From Peribacillus sp. FSL P2-0133 (GTDB lineage: Bacteria; Bacillota; Bacilli; Bacillales; DSM-1321): a DNA stretch of 64,000 nucleotides. The translations under genes were made by a program, and so were the position numbers. Shown in pieces: positions 1 through 8,435 of the stretch. The notes beneath the pieces were generated by a model. The model searched no databases. It had not been told where the DNA came from and saw only the letters and a program-made list of their open reading frames with translations. Location of the stretch: the NCBI RefSeq assembly GCF_037975445.1, contig NZ_CP150254.1, positions 4,834,001 to 4,898,000 on the forward strand, written 5' to 3'. Every line of letters starts with the position of its first letter. Position 1 is the first letter of the stretch.

Positions 1-761
1 TCTATACCCCGCTTTTTTAGCGCTTTTGCATAGTCTTCACTTGATTCAATGGCTCCTTGAACAGTAGCAAAATCATCCAGAATTAACATGCCATGAACGC
101 CGTCCATTTCATTCCATGAAACTAGTTTTTTTGATGATATATTCACTTCACCCTCAATAACTTGTTTGCCATTCAATGCAATGAACTCTGCTTTTCTTGT
201 AAATGCGTTGTCTTTTTTCTCTTTATCGTACTCCCACTCCCACACTTTCTTTTTTTCGGGAAGCTTCAGTGTAATTTCTGTAAAACGAAGAGTATCTTTA
301 TATTTCCCTGCCTCTTTGATTACATTAACCACCGCTTTAATTTCTTTAGGAGTTAAAGGATCTAAAGGATGATAAGCTTCTTTTATTTTAGCTGTTTGCT
401 TGATGTTAGGGAGAACTTCATTCACAAAATGATCAGTTACGTAGATTTTCTCATCTTTTTCTATCACGTTTGATTCAAGTGTAATCGCTTTTCCATTAAT
501 ATACGCTTTATCAGAATCAGGTATTATTTTTATGACCGTATCATCTTTTTCGATGGTGATTTTTTTTGTAAAAAAACTCCAAAAATCAGATTTAACAGTT
601 GCACCAGTACCTTCTAAAGCTGTTTCTAGCTTAATTAATTCCACTTCACTGCCATGAGCAGAAGCATTGTTATTATGAATTAGTGAATAAGGAGAGAATA
701 TGAAAGTTAGTGCAGTCATTACAAAAATTGCTGCTTTGAAAGTTCTTTGCTTTGTTTTCAT
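1..761 (-). CDS. tynA: Copper amine oxidase (tyramine/phenethylamine oxidase), 3' part outside window
   Basis: Read directly on the minus strand from an ATG at 761, preceded by GAAAGGAAA. The first 253 codons are present and the gene runs off the left edge. Residues 1-36 are a Sec signal peptide ending at an Ala-His pair. Residues about 37-115 are the N-terminal copper amine oxidase domain D1 found in E. coli TynA. After it comes the HPLDPLTPKEI segment that opens the N2 domain and then the N3 region (WEWEYD, LVSWNEMDGVHGM, ILDDF). The catalytic domain with the topaquinone Tyr and copper His residues lies outside the window. The family oxidises primary aromatic amines to aldehydes, releasing ammonia and hydrogen peroxide, on the outer face of the membrane. 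It lies 53 bp downstream of the aldehyde dehydrogenase gene, so the amine-to-aldehyde-to-acid steps are co-transcribed. Similarity to TynA is judged from memory. Confidence 0.88.
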   Translation of the reverse strand, partial: MKTKQRTFKAAIFVMTALTFIFSPYSLIHNNNASAHGSEVELIKLETALEGTGATVKSDFWSFFTKKITIEKDDTVIKIIPDSDKAYINGKAITLESNVIEKDEKIYVTDHFVNEVLPNIKQTAKIKEAYHPLDPLTPKEIKAVVNVIKEAGKYKDTLRFTEITLKLPEKKKVWEWEYDKEKKDNAFTRKAEFIALNGKQVIEGEVNISSKKLVSWNEMDGVHGMLILDDFATVQGAIESSEDYAKALKKRGI

Positions 762-814
762 AGAATGTTTCCTTTCATTATTTATTTTTAACTTTCATTT
801 GCTAAATACTAGTC

Positions 815-2278
815 TTAGCCACCGTACCAATTTAAGCCTTTTTCACCTAAATCAATCCATACACTCTTTGAGTGTGTATACATATCCATGGCTTGTACCC
901 CTAATTCTCTACCAAATCCACTTTGTTTCATTCCTCCAAAAGGAGTTGTACTATCTAGCATACTGTACGTATTCACATAGACAGTTCCTGCTTGGATACC
1001 ACGCGCCATACGATGAGCTCTTTTTAAGTCATTGGTCCATATCCCTGAAGCTAAACCGTAAATAGTATCATTTGCTTGTCGTAGAGCATCCTCTTCATCT
1101 TTGAAGCGAATAACCGACACAACTGGTCCAAATATCTCTTCACGCGCAATTGTCATTTCGTTGGTTACATCTCCAAAGATGGTAGGTGTGAAATAATATC
1201 CATTTTTCTTGCCTCTTTGGCCACCTGTCACTAATTCCGCACCTTCTTCAAGACCAACCGCTACATACTTTTCAATCGTCTTTAACTGTTGTGCGGAAAC
1301 TTGTGGACCCATTTGTGTTGTCGCTTCAAGGGGATTTCCTACCCGTATTGATTGTACTTTACTAGCAAAAAGATCCATAAATTTATCATAAATACTTTCT
1401 TGGACAAATAAACGAGAACCAGAAGCACAAACTTGACCTTGTGCAAAGTAAATGCCAAACATCGCTCCATTAACTGCATCTTCAAGAGTGGCATCGTCAA
1501 ATACAATGTTAGGTGATTTCCCTCCCAGTTCTAACGAAACTGGTTTCAAGTTTTTTGTAGCTGCTTGCATAATTAAGCGACCCGTGTCCGTTGACCCCGT
1601 AAAAGCAATTTTATCGACGTCTGGATGGGAAGCTAAACCAGATCCCACGGTTGAACCTGGACCGGGTACAATATTAATCACCCCATCAGGAATACCGACT
1701 TCTTGGAACAGTTTAGCCAGTTCTAAAATACTTGTTGATGTTTCTTTTGCTGGCTTAATAACAATTGTATTTCCAGCAGCTAGAGCAGGAGCTAATTTCC
1801 ACATCGTCAGCATTAAAGGAAAGTTCCAAGGGACAATGGCGCCAATTACACCTAATGGTTCTTTTAGTGTGTAGTTGAAACGATTGTGAGGTGATGCTAA
1901 TGTATCACCCTGAACCTTATTTGCAAGTCCTGCATAGAACTCCAGTACATCTATGGTAGAAGGAAGCGCTATATGCTTGGTTTCATTGATTGGTAAACCA
2001 TTATCTTTTGATTCTACTTCCGCTAAAAAGTCTGAATTCTCCCACATTTTCTGAGCTGCTTTATACAGAAGTCTACCTCGGTCACTAGGAGACATAGTCG
2101 CCCATGGTCCGGATTCGAACGCTTTTCGAGCTGCTTTAACTGCATGGTTTAAATCTTCCTCGCCCCCTTGTGAAACAAGGGCATGAACTTCTCCTGTGCC
2201 AGGATTAATCGTTTCAAATGTTTCTCCTGAGAGTGAATCTGTCCATTTTCCATCGATAAATAGTTGATATTTTTTCAT
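815..2278 (-). CDS. feaB: Aldehyde dehydrogenase, phenylacetaldehyde dehydrogenase-like
   Basis: A 487-residue NAD(P)-dependent aldehyde dehydrogenase of usual family length. Visible motifs are PWNFP (catalytic Asn about 152), the general base Glu about 250 in LELGGK, the nucleophile Cys about 284 in GQVCASGS, and the late EEIFGPV motif. A GTG nine bases upstream is also open, but it overlaps the ribosome binding site GAGGTGGAG, so the ATG at 2278 is the better start. Lying immediately upstream of the copper amine oxidase, it should oxidise the aldehyde product (phenylacetaldehyde or hydroxyphenylacetaldehyde) to the arylacetate. Betaine or another aldehyde cannot be excluded from sequence; the assignment rests on the neighbour. 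Confidence 0.82.
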   Translation of the reverse strand: MKKYQLFIDGKWTDSLSGETFETINPGTGEVHALVSQGGEEDLNHAVKAARKAFESGPWATMSPSDRGRLLYKAAQKMWENSDFLAEVESKDNGLPINETKHIALPSTIDVLEFYAGLANKVQGDTLASPHNRFNYTLKEPLGVIGAIVPWNFPLMLTMWKLAPALAAGNTIVIKPAKETSTSILELAKLFQEVGIPDGVINIVPGPGSTVGSGLASHPDVDKIAFTGSTDTGRLIMQAATKNLKPVSLELGGKSPNIVFDDATLEDAVNGAMFGIYFAQGQVCASGSRLFVQESIYDKFMDLFASKVQSIRVGNPLEATTQMGPQVSAQQLKTIEKYVAVGLEEGAELVTGGQRGKKNGYYFTPTIFGDVTNEMTIAREEIFGPVVSVIRFKDEEDALRQANDTIYGLASGIWTNDLKRAHRMARGIQAGTVYVNTYSMLDSTTPFGGMKQSGFGRELGVQAMDMYTHSKSVWIDLGEKGLNWYGG

Positions 2279-2421
2279 TTTCTCCACCTCTTATTTATTT
2301 TTTTGTTAAAACTTCGAAATTACTAACCATACAATTTTGAAAAACATAGGTTGCTAGGTTTCCTTATGTGATGCGTATCTTGAATAAGCTAAAAGCTCCT
2401 AACTTTGTTTACACGCAGCGT

Positions 2422-2437
2422 TGGAAAGCGATTACAT
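2422..2437. promoter_or_regulatory. Candidate catabolite-responsive element (cre)
   Basis: TGGAAAGCGATTACAT fits the CcpA cre consensus WTGNAANCGNWNNCAW with one mismatch at the second position. It lies about 145 bp upstream of the aldehyde dehydrogenase start, inside the leader shared with the amine oxidase. Carbon catabolite control of an amine-catabolic operon is plausible; the call is by motif only. Confidence 0.4.
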
Positions 2438-2499
2438 TTTTGTGGTTTTTCAACATGGATAATGAACTCTAAATTCTTGTTTTTGGTAAATGGCATCCA

Positions 2500-2657
2500 T
2501 TAAAAATGAATGTCATCAGGAGTAATCCCTAGCTCTTTAAACTTCGTACGATAAACTCTATATTCAGATAGATATGTCATAATGTAGTCTGAAATCTGCT
2601 CATTTATAGTGCTTCTATTTCAGCACGAGTTAGCGTTTCAATTTCTGAATTGTACAT
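2500..2657 (-). pseudogene. paaK: Remnant of phenylacetate-CoA ligase (paaK) 5' end
   Basis: A good ribosome binding site (GGAAGAGGT) precedes an ATG at 2657 that reads MYNSEIETLTRAEIEAL and then stops. Shifting frame by one base continues with YRVYRTKFKELGITPDDI before another stop. Phenylacetate-CoA ligases begin with a very similar segment (a Glu-Thr-Leu-x-Arg opening, then a FYRxKFxELGIxPDDI motif about 30 residues later), so this is the first ~50 codons of paaK with a frameshift and everything downstream lost. The gene would have activated the phenylacetate made by the two downstream enzymes. The remnant suggests the operon once ran paaK-feaB-tynA and lost its last step here. Family assignment is from remembered motifs. 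Confidence 0.6.
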
Positions 2658-2993
2658 GAATGCATACCTCTTCCATTATTTTATTGATTTTTTTAAAGAG
2701 ATAGAGTAATTAGCAACTCTAAAAAACACATAAATATACCCAAAAATTTAACAACCGTTACAAAAACGTTATATAAATAAACATTACTCTCCTTCAATTA
2801 ACCTTAAATCAATAACTCAAAAGTGTACTATGCATCCACTTATTCAGTTTTGATAAGGAGATGTTTATTTTCCTACCTCATACACTTCCGTTTCTTTCAT
2901 CTCCTTAGGTTAATTTAAAAAAGTCTTTCTAATTTATTAACTATTACATGTAATTATTTTATATTATCCAGAAAAATGAGAAAATTTACTATT

Positions 2994-3005
2994 ACCCAAA
3001 TGGGT
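2994..3005. promoter_or_regulatory. Inverted repeat, possible LuxR-type operator
   Basis: ACCCAAATGGGT has 5-bp arms ACCCA/TGGGT around AA, in an otherwise very A+T-rich stretch 77 bp upstream of the LuxR-type regulator. Position and symmetry suit an operator in the divergent control region. The rest of 2658-3081 is A+T-rich leader with no other gene visible. Confidence 0.3.
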
Positions 3006-3081
3006 CATTTTATATCAAAAAGTAATTCATTTTATTTTAAAATGTTATATAATCAAAAAAAGTTAACATGGAGGAAAGCCT

Positions 3082-3867
3082 ATGAAGGATATGTCTAACC
3101 CCAGCTACAAAAAAATTTTATCTTTTATGGATGAAATTACTTTTTCTAATGAAAATTTCCGTGAAAAAGTACTACAGACCTTTGAGAATTTATTTGGTTA
3201 CTGCCAATCTATTTTTTGGTTATGTGATGATAATAATGACTTGTTCGAACCTATTACGTTAAATATAGATAAATATGTTATGGATGATTATCTTAATAAC
3301 TTTTATCAATTAGATTTGCTAGTCCCAAAATATAATATGCAAAAAGCAAGTAAACAAAATGTTATAAAAAACCTTGATTTACTTCCGCCTGAATTATATG
3401 AAAAAAGTGTATACTACAATGACTTCATGTTAAAATATGGATTTTATTATGATGTGGGTGTTTTTTTATATGATAGAAACAGTATTAAAGGTGTTCTGAA
3501 CTTCGTTAGATCCAAAAAGGAGAAGCCTTTTAGTACATCCGATATTATGTGTTTAGAGGTTATTTCTAGGTTCTTATCGCAAAAAACAAGCGATTTCCCT
3601 TATCATTCTGTAAGCGTTCCCAAAGAAAACCTAATTAATCCTTTGAAAAATAAGATTCTGGCTAGTTCTCAAGATCTCAGACAACCAGATTTAACATTAA
3701 AAGAAGCAGAAATATTACAACTGGTTCTAAAAGGGCATACCAATATCACCATTGCCAGCGAACTGTTTATTAGTGTTAACACAGTAAAAAGACATTTGCA
3801 AAATCTTTATAGAAAGTTTGATGTCTCAAACCGAACAAGTTTATGCTATAAAATTGTTAAACCTTAA
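3082..3867 (+). CDS. LuxR-family transcriptional regulator with GAF-like N-terminal region
   Basis: A 261-residue protein starting at an ATG seven bases after GGAGGAAAG. Residues about 15-170 form a mixed alpha/beta region that looks like a GAF-type ligand sensor (LFGYCQSIFWLCDD near the start, then VGVFLYDRNSIKGVLNFVRS). The C-terminal 60 residues are a clear GerE/LuxR helix-turn-helix: LTLKEAEILQLVLKGHTN followed by IASELFISVNTVKRHLQN. There is no receiver domain, so it is probably ligand-responsive and not phosphorylated. It is transcribed divergently from the amine oxidase operon, which makes it the likely local regulator; the ligand might be the amine or aldehyde, which is inference. Confidence 0.8.
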   Translation: MKDMSNPSYKKILSFMDEITFSNENFREKVLQTFENLFGYCQSIFWLCDDNNDLFEPITLNIDKYVMDDYLNNFYQLDLLVPKYNMQKASKQNVIKNLDLLPPELYEKSVYYNDFMLKYGFYYDVGVFLYDRNSIKGVLNFVRSKKEKPFSTSDIMCLEVISRFLSQKTSDFPYHSVSVPKENLINPLKNKILASSQDLRQPDLTLKEAEILQLVLKGHTNITIASELFISVNTVKRHLQNLYRKFDVSNRTSLCYKIVKP

Positions 3868-3880
3868 ACACAATCAAAAA

Positions 3881-3914
3881 AACCAGAAGGTCCCCAACAC
3901 CCTTCTGGTTTTCA
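3881..3914 (+). terminator. Rho-independent terminator after luxR-type gene
   Basis: AACCAGAAGG and CCTTCTGGTT form a perfect 10-bp stem with a short loop, followed by a T-rich run. It lies 14 bases after the regulator stop codon. Confidence 0.85.
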
Positions 3915-4136
3915 TATTAATTGCCTTACAAGTAATTTTTTTCTTCGTCATTTACAATGAAAAAATCCTTATTATAAAGATTGCCCCACCCTTATTGATG
4001 GGAGAATCACTTATGTACTGCCGTATCCAATCAGGCGTTTCTCCATGTCTTTTCAAAATATAAGAAAGCTGTATAGAATCTTTAATAGGAAGTTACCTCT
4101 TGTGCTTAATAAGAATCCACACATCACTCTTTCCAA

Positions 4137-5432
4137 TTAGTTCTGCAGCTGTTCATAACGATTCCAGTTCACCGATTTTTCCAGCACGATTGATATCAAT
4201 ACGCCCATTATGAGCCCATTCGTCAAAAATGGCTGTAAAAGCGTGGGAACGTTCGAAAATGCATTAGGCAGGATGTTCATCAAGCTCACTCCAATCAATA
4301 CTGGTACGGCAAGCCTGAATATCGTGTCTGAAGTGAAATGCTGGCCCTTGACGCTATTGAAAGCCGTACCGAACAGCTGAAGGTAAGCAACGAACAATAC
4401 TGCATTCCCGACTGTTATCGGCATGGTGGCCAGGAAAGCGATGAAAGGAGGAATGAGCCCAATTATGGTCAATAACATGCCTCCAAGTAAGAAGGGCCTT
4501 CGCTCATAGATTTGTGTGCTCTGCAAAAATCCGATGGATGAAGTAAAAGGTGTATACGGAACAAGTCCAAGAAACGGAGCGAAAATGGTAAAACCGCCAG
4601 TCATGAATAAAGAATTTCGATACTGCTTGTGTTCAGCTTCATCACCGATTAATTCCGATGCGGCTTGAATGGAAGCGAACGTGTTACACAAATTCAGTAA
4701 TCCTGCAAAAAAGGAAATCGCTATGATCCCGAATTCCAGGTTTGGAGCACCTAATGGGAAAAATGAAAATGAAGCACCCGTCGATCCCATTTCTCCCCCG
4801 GCCTCCGGAAATAGCAGCTCGTAAAAAATCCATCCCACCATAATCCCGATCAATATGGAGAAATTGCTTATGGTCCTTGGTCCTTTTATCTTTAATATAC
4901 TTACTAAAAGTACAATCCCCACTGATAGGAAACTGACCGGGATGTTAATTTCCCCATTCTCCGTAATCCCCAGCATCCCCTTGAAAAAGACAAAGATGAG
5001 CTGGAACGTCAGAAGGAATAAATAAACCGTCATGACCATGGGGGTGAAAATCTTCTGGACAAAAGAAATTAGGTTGAAGGCAGCAATAATGAGGGTCACG
5101 ACACCAGCAGCAATGAGGCCAGTAGCAATTCCCCCTCCAATCTCAGCATAACCGAGCCCTATGGATGGTGCTGATAACCCTAAATTCAGCATCACTCCCC
5201 ACAATAGACCGGAGTGCCCTTCCATAAGTGGATACTTATGCCCCTTCCACCCCTGAAACACGCAAGCGATCCCGGTGAAAATGAGCGAGCTTCTCATGGT
5301 CATTTCCGTAACATTGGGAGGAAGATCAAAAGCTGCGCCAATCGATATGGGCACTACTACCGTATTTGCAAAAATAAAAAACAACCATTGAAAAGAAGAA
5401 AATAGAGTCACAGAAGAACTCCAACTTTTCAT
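4137..5432 (-). CDS. NCS2-family nucleobase/heterocycle permease
   Basis: A hydrophobic protein of 431 residues with about 12-14 membrane segments. It has the family's N-terminal signature (FIFANTVVVPISIGAAF) and the conserved middle segment FFAGLLNLCNTFASIQAASE in the position of the NCS2 substrate-contact region. NCS2 carriers import uracil, xanthine, urate or related heterocycles with protons. The start is taken at the ATG at 5432, which sits nine bases from AAAGGAG; the ATG at 5441 touches that site. It is the distal gene beside three amidohydrolases and probably supplies a heterocyclic substrate. The C-terminal part has typical permease segments but I see no residue set that decides substrate. 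Confidence 0.8.
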   Translation of the reverse strand: MKSWSSSVTLFSSFQWLFFIFANTVVVPISIGAAFDLPPNVTEMTMRSSLIFTGIACVFQGWKGHKYPLMEGHSGLLWGVMLNLGLSAPSIGLGYAEIGGGIATGLIAAGVVTLIIAAFNLISFVQKIFTPMVMTVYLFLLTFQLIFVFFKGMLGITENGEINIPVSFLSVGIVLLVSILKIKGPRTISNFSILIGIMVGWIFYELLFPEAGGEMGSTGASFSFFPLGAPNLEFGIIAISFFAGLLNLCNTFASIQAASELIGDEAEHKQYRNSLFMTGGFTIFAPFLGLVPYTPFTSSIGFLQSTQIYERRPFLLGGMLLTIIGLIPPFIAFLATMPITVGNAVLFVAYLQLFGTAFNSVKGQHFTSDTIFRLAVPVLIGVSLMNILPNAFSNVPTLLQPFLTNGLIMGVLISIVLEKSVNWNRYEQLQN

Positions 5433-5605
5433 AGATTCCATCTCCTTTGAACATGATACTTTTGAAGCTCATGGTGAATTTCAATTGCCCTTCCGTTGAA
5501 AAAGGCGATAAGACCGCACCATGCTATAAACGCGGTTACAGGATGGTCTGCTGCCATTGCTGGACAAATGGTCAATGTCATATGACCTTTGCAGACGCAT
5601 TCAAA

Positions 5606-5621
5606 ATGATAACGTTACCAT
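5606..5621. promoter_or_regulatory. cre-like palindrome upstream of NCS2 permease
   Basis: ATGATAACGTTACCAT matches the cre consensus with one mismatch and is almost perfectly palindromic around AACGTT. It lies about 175 bp before the permease start codon. A purine-type operator cannot be excluded. Confidence 0.35.
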
Positions 5622-5841
5622 TAATAGTAACAAAGACTGCGGCTCCCTGCTAATTTGTTTGCTTGACTAAGGCTGCAAGGCAAATGGACAAGCAGAAGCC
5701 AATCCGTTAAAAATATTTCGGTGGAATATGATAATGACATGGGAGGAAGTCCTTAACCAATATAGAAAAAAATCACTTCCACAGCATATAACATAAGTAA
5801 GTAAAAGTACATGGAATCGAAAGCCGTTCCATAACCAAAAC

Positions 5842-5878
5842 GAAAAAGGAAATCCGGAAGTATCCAGAAATCCTTTTT
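5842..5878 (-). terminator. Probable terminator of the three-amidohydrolase operon
   Basis: On the minus strand GGATTTCTGG and CCGGATTTCC pair at eight of ten positions around a six-base loop and are followed by TTTTT. It begins about ten bases after the stop of the last amidohydrolase gene. Confidence 0.5.
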
Positions 5879-5887
5879 GGTTTAGTC

Positions 5888-7135
5888 TTACCGTTCAATT
5901 GATTGCTTTTGTTTATATAGTGAACCGGAAACCAAGTTTCCTTTGTAAATGACCGCTTTACGTTCAGAACGCCTGGCAATCGCCTCTGCAGAACAGCTTG
6001 CGTCAACTAACACCAGACTTGCGGCATCTCCCGCTTTCGGCCATACCTGGTTCCCCTTTTCGTCCAATGGGGTTTTTCCGCCGGTTATATACCCGAGTGT
6101 TCGGGAAAGTGAGACTTCATCAATCCATTTGAAACGTTCTGCGAGCCTTCCTGCTCTCTCCAAGATGTCACCATTCCCAAGTGGGGACCATACATCAAAG
6201 ATATTATCATTTCCTACTGATACTTCAACCCCTCTTTCATGTAATAAATCAACAGGGGGCATCTGCCTGTTAATAGGGACACTGGTGACGATGGAAATCC
6301 CTGCATCCCTAAGAATGTCAGCCAAATCATAGGCTTCTTCCTTAGATAAGTCCCCGATACCGAAAGCATGGCTTAATGCTACCCTGCCTTCCCAGCCCGC
6401 CTGCTTGGTCAGAGCTGCTAAACGTTTCATTGTGAACGTGCCCAGATGGCCTGGATCATGCAAATGCAAGTCCACATCAGCGTTCGCTTCCACTGCTAAA
6501 TCCATCAATTGAACCAGCGATGCTTCAATATTGTTATCGACTGTGGCTGGATCCACCGCCCCGACAATTCCTGCTCCGTTTCGCAATGCCTCCCTGACAA
6601 GCTTGACAGAACCGGAACGCAATAATCCGTGCTGCGCAAATGCGACGATTTCTGAACTGAGTCTATGAGAATATCCAGCAAGCGCCTGTTGTACCTGCTC
6701 TAAGTTTTGCAACCCCACTTCCGGATAAATATCAACATGAGTCCGTATATGTGCAGAGCCAGAAGCTAAAAGGATTTCCAGTAAAGATTCAGCACGTTTA
6801 CATGTGCTTGTTGCAATGGAAGGCAAAACCCTCTTCTCATTTTCAAAGCGTTCAATGACACTTGAAGAAGGAGTGCACGCTCTCCAAACATCCCCCATCA
6901 GTGTCTTATCAAGATGAACATGCTTTTCGATGAAGGATGGTAACGCCAGCAATCCTTTTGCATCTTCCACCGGCAAATCTTCATGTATGGCTTCCCCATC
7001 TTTGACAATCTTCGTGATCCTTCCATCCTCCATCAACAGATGAAATAGCCCGGTCATCGTTCCTGTAACTCTTTCATTCTCTTTCCGGTAACCACATTCC
7101 AAACGAACATTCTTTAACCAATAGATTGTGTTCAT
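5888..7135 (-). CDS. YahJ/CodA-like amidohydrolase, paralogue 1
   Basis: 415 residues from the ATG at 7135 (GAAGGGATG at suitable spacing; a second ATG at 7144 touches the site). Amidohydrolase-superfamily metalloenzyme: metal-binding HVHLDK near residue 72, AFAQHGLL in mid-protein, HLHDPGHLG, SHAFG, and the late metal Asp in VGNDNIFDVWSPLG. The layout and length match E. coli YahJ and more distantly cytosine deaminase CodA; where CodA has the proton-shuttling HCDE, these proteins have HLHD. Reaction: hydrolysis of a cyclic amide, amidine or exocyclic amine, substrate unknown. Last gene of a tandem of three paralogues on one transcript. The C-terminal DASCSAEAIARRSERKAVI segment is shared by all three. 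Confidence 0.8.
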   Translation of the reverse strand: MNTIYWLKNVRLECGYRKENERVTGTMTGLFHLLMEDGRITKIVKDGEAIHEDLPVEDAKGLLALPSFIEKHVHLDKTLMGDVWRACTPSSSVIERFENEKRVLPSIATSTCKRAESLLEILLASGSAHIRTHVDIYPEVGLQNLEQVQQALAGYSHRLSSEIVAFAQHGLLRSGSVKLVREALRNGAGIVGAVDPATVDNNIEASLVQLMDLAVEANADVDLHLHDPGHLGTFTMKRLAALTKQAGWEGRVALSHAFGIGDLSKEEAYDLADILRDAGISIVTSVPINRQMPPVDLLHERGVEVSVGNDNIFDVWSPLGNGDILERAGRLAERFKWIDEVSLSRTLGYITGGKTPLDEKGNQVWPKAGDAASLVLVDASCSAEAIARRSERKAVIYKGNLVSGSLYKQKQSIER

Positions 7136-7163
7136 GATCTTCATCCCTTCTTGAAATAGACCT

Positions 7164-8411
7164 TCAATTCGACTTCAAGGCAGATTCGCGATCGAGTCCG
7201 CCGTAAACCAGATTTCCATTGACCATAACCGCAGCACGTTTCGATCTCCTGGCAACCGCCTCGGCAGCACATGATGCATCCACAAAAACCATACTTGCAT
7301 CATTTCCCACTTGCGGCCATAAACGATTTCCTTCAGGGTCCAGTGTCTTGACCCCTCCCGTAATGAATTGGAGCGATTGAGACAATGCATACTCGTCCTT
7401 CCAGTTGTACCTCTCGGCCAATCGGCCTGCCTTTTCCAGCATATCTCCTGTACCGAACGGGGACCAGGAGTCATAAAAGCCATCGCATCCGAGAGCAACA
7501 TGAACATTTTTTTCATGCAGTGAATCAATCGGGGGAATGACCCTGTTGATCGGAACTGTAGACATGATGGCTACCCCCAGGTTAGATAATTCACTGGCCA
7601 GTTCATTTGATTCTCCTATTGAAACATCACCAAGCGCAAAAGCATGACTGATGGCCGCTCTGTTTTTCCACCCTGCTTCATCGATCAAAGAAGCCAGTTT
7701 CTTGATCGTATATAAACCTAGATGACCGGGATCATGTATATGAATATCAATATCTGCATCAAATTCAACGGCCAAATCGACCATTTCAAATAGGGAAGCT
7801 TCTATATTATTATCCACGCCGCCAGGATCCAGGCCGCCCACCAAAGACGCCCCTTTCATCGCTTGTCTCATCAACCCTTTTGAATTCGTTCTTAGCAGTC
7901 CATGCTGCGGGAAAGCCACGATCTCGTATGTCATTTTCCCTTTGAAACGATATAATGCGCTTTGAATCTCTTCCAAGTTCTTCATACCGATGTATGGATC
8001 GATGTTAACATGCGTCCTTACATGCGTCGCCCCGCCGCTTAACAATAATTGAAGCATCCGTTCAGCCCGGAGCCGACCGGTTTCAGCCAGTTCAGCAAGC
8101 TCTTTTGCTTCTAACTTTAAGCGTTCGATTAAATTCGGAACCGGAGTGCATGACTTCCATGGCAGTCCTAAATAAGTCTTGTCAAGATGGTTATGCATCT
8201 CCTTAAAAGGAGGAAGTGCAAGCAGCTTTCCCGCGTCGTGAACAGGATCATCCGTTTTCAAAGGCATACTTGAAGCCAATTGCAATTCCTTTATGATCCC
8301 ATTTTTTATATACATGTTGTATGCAGCTGTCTTCGTCCTATCAATTCGTTCATTCTCAAAAACAAATCCACTATCAAGTGTAACGTTTGTAAGCCAGTAT
8401 GCTTCATTCAT
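7164..8411 (-). CDS. YahJ/CodA-like amidohydrolase, paralogue 2
   Basis: 415 residues from the ATG at 8411 after AGAGAGTGATTTG; a TTG one codon upstream is open but unlikely. Metal motif is HNHLDK, with Asn between the two His. Other landmarks are AFPQHGLL, IHIHDPGHLG, SHAFALGD, and the distal LGCDGFYDSWSPFG metal Asp. Sequence similarity to both neighbours is strong along the full length, so the trio arose by tandem duplication, but divergence at the substrate-facing loops after the HxH and before the last Asp suggests they differ in substrate or in step. It lies 28 bp upstream of paralogue 1 and 24 bp downstream of paralogue 3. Confidence 0.8.
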   Translation of the reverse strand: MNEAYWLTNVTLDSGFVFENERIDRTKTAAYNMYIKNGIIKELQLASSMPLKTDDPVHDAGKLLALPPFKEMHNHLDKTYLGLPWKSCTPVPNLIERLKLEAKELAELAETGRLRAERMLQLLLSGGATHVRTHVNIDPYIGMKNLEEIQSALYRFKGKMTYEIVAFPQHGLLRTNSKGLMRQAMKGASLVGGLDPGGVDNNIEASLFEMVDLAVEFDADIDIHIHDPGHLGLYTIKKLASLIDEAGWKNRAAISHAFALGDVSIGESNELASELSNLGVAIMSTVPINRVIPPIDSLHEKNVHVALGCDGFYDSWSPFGTGDMLEKAGRLAERYNWKDEYALSQSLQFITGGVKTLDPEGNRLWPQVGNDASMVFVDASCAAEAVARRSKRAAVMVNGNLVYGGLDRESALKSN

Positions 8412-8435
8412 CAAATCACTCTCTTTAAAAGAAGA

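Larger units (their letters stand above)
5433..5887. other. Intergenic region between permease and amidohydrolase operon
   Basis: No coding region is supported here. It holds a cre-like palindrome at 5606-5621 upstream of the permease and an imperfect terminator at 5842-5878 for the amidohydrolase genes. None of the 21-bp-spaced TTTACT repeats found elsewhere in the island is present. Confidence 0.6.

Noticed and set aside
700-1065. Plus-strand 121-codon frame
   Set aside because: Antisense to the amine oxidase start and the aldehyde dehydrogenase 3' end, whose frames have clear family motifs.
4000-4140. Stop-free frame of about 50 codons ending at 4140
   Set aside because: No start codon with a ribosome binding site and no recognisable motif; it converges on the permease stop.
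5447-5653. Cys-rich 68-codon frame in the gap before the permease
   Set aside because: Starts inside the permease leader, has no ribosome binding site, and the Cys pattern forms no recognisable motif.
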